DNA of 11,501 nt from JBBDWJ01 sp040902925 (GCA_040902925.1 JBBDWJ010000346.1:1-11501); one strand, 5' to 3'. Numbered from the stretch's first letter, positions 1-7,154 are shown. Notes: generated by a model not told the origin, from the letters alone. Numbers and translations are program-made.

Positions 1-2
1 TC

Positions 3-326
3 AGCCGAGCACGCAGAGGGCTTGGCATGCTGATTCTGTGCATAAGTCAGGTACATGCGAACTCTAAAGGCTTTTTTAAGCTCGGACTTCTGGAGGAGTC
101 GCAAGTGCTTCTTGCGGGTGCGAGTAATGCTGGGCTTACCGACCCAGGTCATAGCGCAGCTATTTCTCTAGTCCAGATTTCGACGGATCTAGTCATGTTA
201 CAACCGACCTTGGACAACATCGTAGCCAGTTACATCATGCTGCAGCTCGTCGACGAGATCGGAGAAGCGTTCCACCAGGCCCAGAAGCAATTAGAAGGGG
301 ATGCGTTAGAGATAGAGGAGAGATAG
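3..326 (+). CDS. Hypothetical protein, possibly 5'-truncated by the window edge
   Basis: I do not recognise this protein. The first ATG is at 27 and gives 99 aa, but the frame is open upstream to the left edge, so the true start may lie outside the window. The product is soluble-looking. Its middle is hydrophobic and probably helical, and its C-terminus is highly charged and acidic (ending LEIEER). There is no signal peptide, no Cys motif and no recognisable domain. The DNA is visibly less GC-rich than the neighbouring genes, which could mean acquired DNA or a non-coding stretch that is open by chance. It converges on the methyltransferase remnant on the opposite strand, with 96 bases between the stops. 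No clear Shine-Dalgarno sequence precedes the ATG at 27. Existence of the gene is uncertain. Confidence 0.4.
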   Translation, partial: SRARRGLGMLILCISQVHANSKGFFKLGLLEESQVLLAGASNAGLTDPGHSAAISLVQISTDLVMLQPTLDNIVASYIMLQLVDEIGEAFHQAQKQLEGDALEIEER

Positions 327-367
327 AGGAACAGGTTAGGTCGCGGAGGCCGGAGAAGGTTGGGACT

Positions 368-387
368 TTTGGGCTTTGCCCCCCAAA
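368..387. terminator. Possible weak bidirectional stem-loop between convergent genes
   Basis: TTTGGG (368-373) pairs with CCCAAA (382-387) across an 8-base loop. It lies between the stop of the left plus-strand frame (326) and the stop of the minus-strand methyltransferase frame (423), where a shared terminator would be expected. The stem is only 6 bp and no strong U tract follows on either strand, so it may be chance. Confidence 0.2.
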
Positions 388-422
388 TTGAGGATGTCAC
401 GTTTTGTCCAAAAGCGACCCAT

Positions 423-2825
423 TCAACCTGAAATGTACCGCTGATCGTCGGTCAAGCGGGCTTTCCCGAAGGTGACCAGGGTTTCCAATAGTTCAGCGAT
501 CCGTTTGCTCTGGGCACGAGTGAAGGTGCGGGCTACCTGCTCGGCGGTAACTGGGCTGGGTTGTTCCGCGAGCGTTGCGCGGATCGCCCGAACCTGATCC
601 GGCAGGGTCTTCGGCCACTGCCGTTTGCCCGGCAGTTCGGCGGCTAACTCCTCGGGCTCGGCGAGCTCGGGCAGCAGTTTTTCCTGCCGGGCCTGTTTCT
701 TTTCGGGGCTTTGCAACTGGGGGCGCAGCCAATGGATGACGCCTCGCGCCTCCTCGGCCGCACGCTGGGCGTTGAGCGTGACGATCCGTTCGAGCAGGGT
801 GTCTTCCGCTTCGGCTTGTTCGGGTGTCTTGTGGTGCGTCGGCGTCGTCCCGCCTGGCTTGCCCACTAACGCCGAAGCGAGATCAGACCAGCCGTAGGCT
901 TCGAGGACCGCCTTGTCCAATTCGTCGTGGAGTTGGCCCAGAACCGAGACCAAGCCTTGTTCGTGGGTTGTCTTGTCGTCGGGCGTGAGTTCTTCGCCTG
1001 TCCTCATCTTTTGCAGCACGTTATACATTCCGGTGATTGTTAGATCCGGATAAAGATGCTGCCGTGACTTGCGGTGCGCATCGAGTTGCTCCCCCAGATC
1101 GCGGATGCGGGCTCTTTGCTGCTCGGGGACGTCGACGAGCGGGAACGTTTCGAAGCAACGGGTTTTGTTGTAGCGAGGCCGATCATCGAGCGTTCCGCCA
1201 ACGGCCAAAGCCCAAGCTACATGTATGCGGCTTGAGAGAATACCGAGCCAGAATGCATCATCGAGGGCGATGTTCACCAGCATGTTGTCTGGGAGAATCG
1301 AGTGATCGAGGAAGACAAAGAATCGATGTTTGCTGGTTTCGACCGTTGAAATGAATCGAAACAAACCTTTCAGGGCGGGACGCAATTCTCGCCGAGGCTC
1401 GCCGAAGATCCACCAGTTGTCGCGGTACGTGGCGCGATTGTTGAGATCACGCTGGGGTTTCACTCGTTCGAGCACCCATTGATAAACTTCCGGGAATCGC
1501 TGTCGAACCTGTTCCGCTTCGAGCCCAAAAAGATCGATGACCTTCACGCCACGCGGAGTTTGGGTTAGGTCCCGGCCGTGACGGTATTCGCGAATGTGAC
1601 GCTCCAAACCGGGAATTCGGCCGAGCCCCAATTGCGCGGCTTCCGCTGGGTCAACGATAAATCCGGCACCAAAAAGCTGTACTCCTCGGGAACTGATCTT
1701 TTGGTTGGCTCTGAGCGGCAGCGCTCCTGCAATATTGGCACCGATCCGGAGGTTGGCGTGCAGCTTTCCATGGTTTGCAGCCAGTACAACCTCCAAACCT
1801 TCGCCGAGCCCGGGTTGTTCCGATTGGACGGTCTGCAGAACACCCGGGCGTTCGCCCGCTTCCCCCACGGTCATAGCGATGCGGACGGCCGCGCCATCCG
1901 AGCTATCGACCCAAGGATGGTCGGGGATGGCGAAAACCAACGAGAGTGGTTTCTTATCGCCTAAATGCGGTTCCAGGACGCGACGGTTGAACGTTTGGCG
2001 GATGCTATTGGTGGTGATCAGGCCGAAACGCTCGATCTTTCCGGCTCGGGCCAGCCCCGCGGCAGTGTGCCACCAATACATCACATAGTCCGATGACTCC
2101 GCGACCTCAGGGTAGGTCTGGCGCAGGGCCTCGACATAGCCGTCCCCCAGCGCCCGCCGCATGGCGCCGGCGCCGATGAAAGGCGGATTGCCGATGACGA
2201 AATCAGCCTCGGGCCACTCGGCTTTGCGCGGCTTGAGGTATCGTTCGAGAGGCACTTGGGCGCTTTCGTCCGGCACTTCCTCGCCGGTGACCGGGTGCGG
2301 TTTGGTCGTGCGGCCGTCCCAGCGAGTGACCGGGCGGTTTTTTTCGTCGTTCACAAATTCCACGCGATCCCAAGCGAGCACGGCGTCTCGGGCCTCGATG
2401 TTGTGATAGTCCCGGAGCACGGGTTGGGGCGGATCGATATTGCCGCGCGTGCGGAAGTGCCACTGCAAGTACCCGATCCAAAGAACCGCGTCGGCGATGC
2501 GAGCCGCGCGCGGGTTGCTTTCGAGCCCCAGCATCTGGTGCGGGTCCACCGTATGGCCGGTGTATTCGAGACGGCCCTGGCTTTGCCCGAGACCGTCGAG
2601 CGTGTTGAAGACTTCGCCTTCGAGCCGTTTCAGGTGTTCGAGAGTGACATAGAGGAAGTTGCCGGAGCCGCAGGCGGGATCAAGAACCCGGACGCGGGAC
2701 AGGCGCTTGAGAAACCCGGTGACTTCCTTGACGGCGGCGGCACGTTTCCCTTGCCGGTCGTGAGTGAGCGCGGCAGCTTGCACGGTGGCCCATTCCTCGC
2801 GCAGCGGTTCGATGACCGCCGGCAT
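423..2825 (-). CDS. MmeI-like class I SAM-dependent DNA methyltransferase, C-terminal 800 aa (frameshifted gene)
   Basis: This is the 3' part of a large adenine-type DNA methyltransferase. The family transfers a methyl group from S-adenosylmethionine to DNA and is related to the MmeI/type IIL and Eco57I groups. Numbered from the ATG at 2825, SAM motif I (DPACGSGNF) is at residues 49-57 and catalytic motif IV (NPPF) at 213-216. A probable target-recognition region spans about 380-560, with NRATYRDNWWIFGEPR in its centre. A helical C-terminal domain (about 570-650) and a charged tail with a small helical unit follow. The ATG at 2825 is not the real start: the same frame is open up to 2927 and encodes ARIFGTLLERALDPVERHKLGAHYTPRNYVERLV, which is family-typical sequence. 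An in-frame stop at 2928-2930 then marks the frameshift. The rest of the protein is in another frame upstream. Both catalytic motifs are intact, but the gene is broken, so activity is doubtful. Confidence 0.85.
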   Translation of the reverse strand: MPAVIEPLREEWATVQAAALTHDRQGKRAAAVKEVTGFLKRLSRVRVLDPACGSGNFLYVTLEHLKRLEGEVFNTLDGLGQSQGRLEYTGHTVDPHQMLGLESNPRAARIADAVLWIGYLQWHFRTRGNIDPPQPVLRDYHNIEARDAVLAWDRVEFVNDEKNRPVTRWDGRTTKPHPVTGEEVPDESAQVPLERYLKPRKAEWPEADFVIGNPPFIGAGAMRRALGDGYVEALRQTYPEVAESSDYVMYWWHTAAGLARAGKIERFGLITTNSIRQTFNRRVLEPHLGDKKPLSLVFAIPDHPWVDSSDGAAVRIAMTVGEAGERPGVLQTVQSEQPGLGEGLEVVLAANHGKLHANLRIGANIAGALPLRANQKISSRGVQLFGAGFIVDPAEAAQLGLGRIPGLERHIREYRHGRDLTQTPRGVKVIDLFGLEAEQVRQRFPEVYQWVLERVKPQRDLNNRATYRDNWWIFGEPRRELRPALKGLFRFISTVETSKHRFFVFLDHSILPDNMLVNIALDDAFWLGILSSRIHVAWALAVGGTLDDRPRYNKTRCFETFPLVDVPEQQRARIRDLGEQLDAHRKSRQHLYPDLTITGMYNVLQKMRTGEELTPDDKTTHEQGLVSVLGQLHDELDKAVLEAYGWSDLASALVGKPGGTTPTHHKTPEQAEAEDTLLERIVTLNAQRAAEEARGVIHWLRPQLQSPEKKQARQEKLLPELAEPEELAAELPGKRQWPKTLPDQVRAIRATLAEQPSPVTAEQVARTFTRAQSKRIAELLETLVTFGKARLTDDQRYISG

Positions 2826-3568
2826 GACCAGCCGCTCGACGTAATTGCGCGGCGTATAGTGAGCGCCGAGCTTGTGGCGTTCGACCGGGTCGAGGGCTCG
2901 CTCCAGCAGCGTGCCAAAGATACGGGCTCAACGTCGCGCCAGTCGGCTTTGGAAGCATCCAATAAAAGGTCGATCTGCGCCTTGTCCAACGGTAGAGCCC
3001 GTTGCTCGGAAAACAGTCCACCGTTAAAACGAAGCAGGTCTGCGCGAATCTCGGGGGAAAACCCGCCGTGGTTCATGGTTTTCCAAAGGCCCGGGACGAG
3101 GTGCATGAAAACCTCCGGGCGCTTGCGGCTTTCTTCGAGCAGCCCTGTAAAGCTGCGTTTCGGCAACAGCCCCACGTCTTCGGCGAACATCGTGAACAAG
3201 CAACGCATCAAGAAGGCCGCCACGGAATCGGGGCCATAACCCGCCTTCTCGAGGGCCTCCGCTAGCTCCGCCAAATCACGGGCGATGGCCTTGGTGACAC
3301 GAGCCGAGCGGCGGCTGGGGTCCAGGCTTAGAGGGTCGGTCCAAATCGCCCGCAATCGTCCACGGATATCATCGCGGTCAAGCTTGTCGAGGCTGATGCG
3401 GTGGGAACGGGGATCGGGAAACGGAACATAGCTCGCACCGGAGCGTGTGAACTCCGAATAGAGGTCGAGGCTGCGTCCAACGTCGGTGACGATGAGAAAC
3501 GGCGGGCGCGTTTCGGCCGCGGGCAAGGCGCGCGCGTATTGCTGCGCTTGGCCGTGGGCGCGGTGCAT
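2630..3568 (-). pseudogene. MmeI-like DNA methyltransferase, N-terminal fragment (frameshifted and 5'-truncated)
   Basis: This is the upstream part of the same methyltransferase. Family-like sequence runs from GWDDAMHRAHGQAQQYARALP (about 3520-3583), through FLIVTDVGRSLDLYSEF, the helical middle region AAFLMRCLFTMFAEDVGLLP, and FNGGLFSEQRALPLDKAQIDLLL, to DWRDVEP at about 2924-2941. After that the reading frame is wrong and the remaining residues down to 2630 are nonsense. Restoring one C in the CCC run (minus strand, 2924-2926) would give E-P-R-I-F and join this frame to the downstream 800-aa frame. The frame is open upstream only to a TAA at 3614-3616, and family-like sequence stops at about 3583. 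In full-length relatives roughly 100-200 more residues precede this point and carry the putative ExK nuclease-type motif, so that part is missing here. The first ATG (3568) lies inside the conserved region and is not a credible native start. Confidence 0.8.
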
Positions 3569-3929
3569 CGCGTCGTCCCACCCCTGGGTTCCAAACGTTT
3601 TGTTGGGCGGCCGTTACGCCGGCGATAAAACGGTACCCGCGCCGATGCACCGTTTCGATGAAGCGCGGCGAGCGCGGGTCGTCAGCCAGAGCCTGACGGA
3701 TCCGACCGATCGCGACCGTCAACGCCGCCGGTTCCACGTTGGTCTGGGGCCAGACGGCTTCGAGCAGCTCTTCCTTGGAAACCAGGCGGGTGGGGTGCTC
3801 GGCGAGATAACACAGAATCTCGAAACACTTTGGCGCGAGGTGGACCGCTTTTCCGTCACGCAACAACTGCTCGGTGCGCAAGTCGAGGCGACAGCCTCCA
3901 AACTCCAAAGCCAGGGGCGCGATCAGCAT
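3378..3929 (-). CDS. Winged-helix (OmpR/CadC-type) transcriptional regulator, truncated after its DNA-binding domain
   Basis: Numbered from the ATG at 3929, residues about 3-107 form a complete Trans_reg_C winged helix. It begins LALEFGGCRLDLRTEQLLRD, carries the positioning turn VSKEELLEAVWP, the recognition region VEPAALTVAIGRIRQALAD, and the final hairpin FIETVHRRGYRFIAGV. In Acidobacteriota such N-terminal domains usually precede a long sensor or effector region (transmembrane, TPR, TolB/WD40-like or ATPase). Here the native sequence ends near 3606. The remaining 77 or so residues to the stop at 3378 are methyltransferase DNA read in the wrong frame. The frame also opens further upstream to a TTG at 4127 with a good GAGAGG six bases before it, giving a 66-residue extension with no domain. 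I prefer the ATG at 3929 because it puts the domain at the N-terminus as usual. A TACGAT (-10-like, 3957-3962, minus strand) lies 27 bases upstream of it. Confidence 0.7.
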   Translation of the reverse strand: MLIAPLALEFGGCRLDLRTEQLLRDGKAVHLAPKCFEILCYLAEHPTRLVSKEELLEAVWPQTNVEPAALTVAIGRIRQALADDPRSPRFIETVHRRGYRFIAGVTAAQQNVWNPGVGRRDAPRPRPSAAIRARLARGRNAPAVSHRHRRWTQPRPLFGVHTLRCELCSVSRSPFPPHQPRQA

Positions 3930-4127
3930 CGAAGGATCAGGGGCAGGACATCCAGAATCGTACCAAACGCTCGCCGGGAAACGCCCACGGGCCGCTAAAC
4001 GACTGATATCAAATGGCGTCGCGTGGCCGTTCGCAACCCGCTGCCGCCACGGGCGGCCCGCCCCAATCCCGGATTCGCGGGCTGGCGGACCCGGATGCGC
4101 TTGCGTGTAGAGCGCGTGGTTGCTCAA

Positions 4128-4520
4128 AGATTACCTCTCGGTTCGAGTTTCGTTAGGACATGCCGGGTCTTCGGGAATTACTATTTGCCCAGCGTACCTC
4201 CTCGATAGGGGGCCGGGGTCGTGCGGAGCCGGTTGCCGCACAGGCCCTTGTCGGCCTGGTGGGCTCTTGACGGCGCCGCTGGATTGCGATCTGAACTCAG
4301 GAATGGTGACGAGCCGGTAAAGCCCGGCCGCGCGTTCCTGGCGTACAAGGCGTACAAGACGTCGGCAGCGTGCTATTCGATCGCAATCGCAGCGGCTTCC
4401 GCACCGGGTAGCCTCAGCAAACCGCGCGGCCTGCGCAAAATCGCGACGGGGCGCGGGAGAAAGATTCCTCGAGCGGCCGTCGCCAACGTGCGGCGGCGGG
4501 GCGCGACTCTGAAGGTCATC
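4128..4520. other. 393-base gene-free region between divergent genes
   Basis: This stretch separates the minus-strand winged-helix gene from the plus-strand peptidoglycan-binding-like gene, so promoters for both may lie here. Both strands are open for long distances (plus frame from 4221, minus frame 4131-4541), but the translations are Arg/Pro/Ala-rich with no domain, as expected of GC-rich non-coding DNA. A perfect 9-base tandem repeat, GCGTACAAG twice, sits at 4341-4358. A TTGACG at 4267-4272 has no matching -10 element. I see no RNA gene or riboswitch. Confidence 0.5.
4132..4145 (-). promoter_or_regulatory. Ribosome-binding site for an alternative TTG start of the winged-helix gene
   Basis: On the minus strand GAGAGG is followed by TAATCT and then TTG (4125-4127), which opens the same frame as the winged-helix domain. 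The spacing is ideal. The ATG at 3929 has no comparable signal. If this start is used, the protein carries a 66-residue, Pro/Gly/Arg-rich leader before the DNA-binding domain. Confidence 0.35.
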
Positions 4521-5057
4521 ATGCCATACGCACAAACCCAATCAGGCCGCCAGGGAGGCGTGTTATACAACGTCGAGCAATCGGTTGGAGCGAGCTCCGC
4601 CAACGTCAGCGGCGACGTGAGGCTCGTCCAGTACATGCTGAAGGGAATCTACAAAACCGGCGAGATCGCCGTCGATGGTTTCATCGGGCCGGTCACGCTG
4701 AAGTGGATCAAACAGTTCCAGACGGATATGAAGAACGCCGGGAACAACGTGCTGGTGGACGGCCGAATTGACCGCGCCTTCGGCAAGGTGGCCTCGGTTT
4801 CCAAAACGGTTTACGGCATCATTTTGTTGAACCTACACCTAAAGCAGTTCAACCCGTCCGCCTACGCCGTGCTGCCCCAAAACGTCCCGCTGAGCACGAC
4901 CCCGAAGGCTAATCCGTACAATCCGACACCGGATAAGAACATGACGATGTACGTTGTCAATGGCAACAAGGTGACCGTCATCTACAGCGACGGAAGCGAG
5001 GAAATCTACGTCGTTGAGGGTTCTTTCGTTGTCGACGGCGTGGTAATCAAGCCCTAA
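4521..5057 (+). CDS. Small protein with a peptidoglycan-binding-like domain
   Basis: This is a 178-aa protein of unknown specific role. Residues about 30-90 follow the PG_binding_1 pattern of a short helical repeat: DVRLVQYML, then VDGFIGPVTLKWIKQFQTDM, then LVDGRIDRAFG. That domain binds cell-wall peptidoglycan or serves as a generic anchor in hydrolases and phage lysins. No catalytic domain is attached. A Pro-rich linker (about 119-139) leads to a compact C-terminal beta-rich segment (about 140-178) with alternating hydrophobics (MTMYVVNGNKVTVIYSDG and EIYVVEGSFVVDGVVIKP). There is no obvious signal peptide, so a wall location is not shown. I chose ATG 4521 because GAAGG lies about six bases before it. 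The frame stays open to 4221, but the upstream translation is compositionally unlike a protein. No partner gene is evident nearby. Confidence 0.75.
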   Translation: MPYAQTQSGRQGGVLYNVEQSVGASSANVSGDVRLVQYMLKGIYKTGEIAVDGFIGPVTLKWIKQFQTDMKNAGNNVLVDGRIDRAFGKVASVSKTVYGIILLNLHLKQFNPSAYAVLPQNVPLSTTPKANPYNPTPDKNMTMYVVNGNKVTVIYSDGSEEIYVVEGSFVVDGVVIKP

Positions 5058-5089
5058 CAGCAGAGACGCCGATACATTCGCCCCAGGCC

Positions 5090-5118
5090 CGGCGCCGGAC
5101 GCAGCGGAGTCCGCGCCG
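5090..5118 (+). terminator. GC-rich hairpin downstream of the peptidoglycan-binding-like gene
   Basis: The left arm at 5090-5100 (CGGCG, bulged C, CGGAC) pairs with GTCCGCGCCG at 5109-5118 across an 8-base loop, a 10-bp stem with one bulge. It starts 33 bases after the stop at 5057. No U tract follows, so intrinsic termination would be atypical. It may simply reflect GC-rich spacer sequence. Confidence 0.35.
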
Positions 5119-5245
5119 CGGCGGCGCCTTGGGCTGCTTGCCGTAATCCCACGCGCCAAGCTTGGTATCCTATTCGTGTCGCGAAGTTGCGGCCGATCCC
5201 CGAGATCCTTGTCTACTTCCCGGTCCGCGAAAAGGATTCCATCCC

Positions 5246-5839
5246 ATGGCTTTGACCGAATCGACGATGACGCAATTGGGCGCGGTTGCGCCGGCTTTCG
5301 AGCTACCGGATGTCACCACCGGAACCACCGTGGCCCTCGAAACCTTCGCGGGCGACAAGGCGCTGCTGGTGATGTTCATCTGCAACCACTGCCCCTTCGT
5401 CAAGCACGTACACCAGGAGCTCGCCCGCCTCGGCCGGGACTACTTCGACAGGCCGCTTGGCATCGTGGCAATCAACGCCAACAATGTAGACACCCACCCT
5501 GATGACGCTCCCGACAAAATGAAGGAAACCGCGGAGCAGTGGGGCCTCACCTTTCCCTACTGCTACGACGAGACCCAGCAGACGGCCAAGGCGTACGGGG
5601 CCGCTTGCACGCCCGATTTCTTCCTGTTCGACTCGAGCCGCCGCTTGGTGTACCGCGGACAGCTCGACGACAGCCGTCCGGAGAACAACAAACCGATCAC
5701 AGGCAATGATCTAAGGGCAGCAATCGATGCGATACTGGATGGCCGCCCGGCCCCCAGCGAGCAGAAGCCAAGCATCGGTTGCAACATCAAGTGGAAGCCC
5801 GGCAACGAGCCTTCCTACGTTTCCGCCCGTGGGGCCTAG
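5246..5839 (+). CDS. Thioredoxin/peroxiredoxin-like family protein (CNHC motif)
   Basis: This 197-aa protein has a thioredoxin fold of the AhpC/TSA-related PRX-like type. The strand VMFICNHCPFVKHV (residues 42-55) carries a CxxC pair, Cys46 and Cys49, in the typical NHCPFV context. It is followed by IVAINANNVDTHPDDAPDKM, the segment WGLTFPYCYDET, and the cis-Pro loop ACTPDFFLFD (Cys121-Thr-Pro123). Further conserved-looking blocks are YRGQLDDSRPENN and a C-terminal SIGCNIKWKPG with Cys179. There is no signal peptide, so it is probably cytoplasmic. The expected role is thiol-disulfide exchange or peroxide detoxification; the physiological partner is unknown. ATG 5246 is chosen because AAAGGA precedes it by nine bases and the fold starts soon after. 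The frame is open back to 5162 without a better signal. The next gene begins 20 bases after the stop, which suggests co-transcription. Confidence 0.88.
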   Translation: MALTESTMTQLGAVAPAFELPDVTTGTTVALETFAGDKALLVMFICNHCPFVKHVHQELARLGRDYFDRPLGIVAINANNVDTHPDDAPDKMKETAEQWGLTFPYCYDETQQTAKAYGAACTPDFFLFDSSRRLVYRGQLDDSRPENNKPITGNDLRAAIDAILDGRPAPSEQKPSIGCNIKWKPGNEPSYVSARGA

Positions 5840-5859
5840 ATTCACCGCAACCGGAAGTC

Positions 5860-7140
5860 ATGCTGGAACAACACGACCCCTCGGATCACCGCGCCTACAA
5901 TCTTGCCGCCGAGATGCTAAGCAAGCGAGGTGTGGATATTGCAACTCTGGTGGAGCGCGCCGGGCTGCTTGAAGTCGAGCTTCCCAGTTGGGGCATGGGG
6001 CGCGGCGGCACGCGCTTCGGGCGCTATCCGCGGGGTGAAGAAGCCAACACCATTGAGGAGAAGATCGCCGACTGCGCGCTGGTTCATGAACTCACAGGGG
6101 CCACTCCAGCCGTGGCGACGCATTTCCCGTGGGACGGCGCGGATCTGGCCGAAGCCCGCGAGACCCGCGACCTGATTCTCCGGCACGGCTTGAGGCCCGG
6201 CGCGGTCAACTCCAACACGTTCTCGCAGCGTCCGAGCGGACCACTCGATCATCGTGTCCGTTTCGGCAGCCTCACCAGCCCATTCGCCGACGTGCGCCGC
6301 GCCACGGTGGAGCACCACCTGGAATGCCTGGAGATCATGCGCCTCTATGAATCGAAGATTCTCAGCGTCTGGCTGCAGGACGGCACCAACTCTCCGGGGC
6401 AGCTCTCGCTTTTTGATCAATCTCGCTGGCTGGATGAGACGCTAGACGAAATTACATCCAAGCTCGAAGGCGAGGAGCGCATTTTCGTCGAATATAAGTT
6501 CTTCGAGCCGGCCTTTTACGCCACGGCGATTCCTGATTGGGGCCGCGCTTACAGCCTGGCCGAGCGGCTCGGCGATCGCGCCTCGGTGCTGGTCGATCTC
6601 GGCCATCATCCGCACGGCGCCAACATTGAGCAGGTCGTCGCGCACCTGATTCACCTGGGAAAGTTCGGGGGATTTCACTTCAACGATCGCAAGTATGGCG
6701 ACGACGACCTCGCGACCGGCTCGCTCGACCCGGCGCAGCTTTTCCGTATCTTTCTGGTGCTTGTGGAAGCCGACCAGCGTGGTCTGAAGCGCTTTGAGGA
6801 CGTCTCGCTCGTCATCGACCAAAGCCACAACGTCAAGAACCCCATCGAAGAGATGATCGAGTCGATCGAAGCGATCGCGCGCGCCTATGTGCAGGCTCTG
6901 TTGGTGGATCTACCCCGCCTGGAAGAGGCGCGGCGCGAGGCCGACGCCGTTCTCGGCGACCAACTGCTCAAGAACGCGTTTTTCTCACCGGCGGTAGACG
7001 CCATACTCGTAAAATCGCGCCTGGACCGGCACCTGCCCAGCGATCCACTAGCCGCGTTTCGCGCTGGGGACTGCATCGACCAACGGCGAGCGACTCGCAG
7101 TGCCAGTCTCAGCAAGCCGGCCGGAGTGTTAGGCGGTTAG
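5860..7140 (+). CDS. rhaI: L-rhamnose isomerase, Pseudomonas stutzeri subtype
   Basis: This is a 426-aa TIM-barrel sugar isomerase expected to interconvert L-rhamnose and L-rhamnulose; related members also accept L-mannose or rare sugars such as D-allose. The metal-binding pattern is complete: Glu211 and Lys213 in VEYKFFEP, Asp246 and His249 in VDLGHHPHGANIEQ, His273, Asp281 and Asp283 in GGFHFNDRKYGDDDL, and Asp320 in VIDQSHNVKNPIEEM. As I remember the P. stutzeri enzyme numbering (Glu219, Asp254, His257, His281, Asp289, Asp291, Asp327), these sit at a near-constant offset of eight. The substrate region SWGMGRGGTRFGRYPRGEE (residues 43-61) is also family-like. ATG 5860 begins 20 bases after the upstream thioredoxin-like gene and gives the family length. 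Its ribosome site is weak (GGAAG only two bases away), so translational coupling is possible. No rhamnulokinase, aldolase or transporter is in the window. Confidence 0.88.
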   Translation: MLEQHDPSDHRAYNLAAEMLSKRGVDIATLVERAGLLEVELPSWGMGRGGTRFGRYPRGEEANTIEEKIADCALVHELTGATPAVATHFPWDGADLAEARETRDLILRHGLRPGAVNSNTFSQRPSGPLDHRVRFGSLTSPFADVRRATVEHHLECLEIMRLYESKILSVWLQDGTNSPGQLSLFDQSRWLDETLDEITSKLEGEERIFVEYKFFEPAFYATAIPDWGRAYSLAERLGDRASVLVDLGHHPHGANIEQVVAHLIHLGKFGGFHFNDRKYGDDDLATGSLDPAQLFRIFLVLVEADQRGLKRFEDVSLVIDQSHNVKNPIEEMIESIEAIARAYVQALLVDLPRLEEARREADAVLGDQLLKNAFFSPAVDAILVKSRLDRHLPSDPLAAFRAGDCIDQRRATRSASLSKPAGVLGG

Positions 7141-7154
7141 GGTTTCACGCGTCC

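Noticed and set aside
2921..2932. Programmed ribosomal frameshift in the methyltransferase
   Set aside because: There is only a three-C run, no classic slippery heptamer was found, and the gene is also truncated at its 5' end. Mutation or sequencing error is simpler.
2256..3239. Plus-strand open frame of 327 codons antisense to the methyltransferase
   Set aside because: It is a GC-driven shadow of the minus-strand gene. The opposite strand carries recognisable methyltransferase motifs, while this translation has no domain.
423..3613. Active phage-defence island (BREX, DISARM or type IIL system)
   Set aside because: No helicase, PglZ, DrmA/B or other partner gene is in the window, and the methyltransferase is frameshifted and truncated.
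4131..4541. Minus-strand open frame of 136 codons overlapping the start of the peptidoglycan-binding-like gene
   Set aside because: It has Arg/Pro-rich composition and no motif, and it overlaps a better-supported gene start on the other strand.
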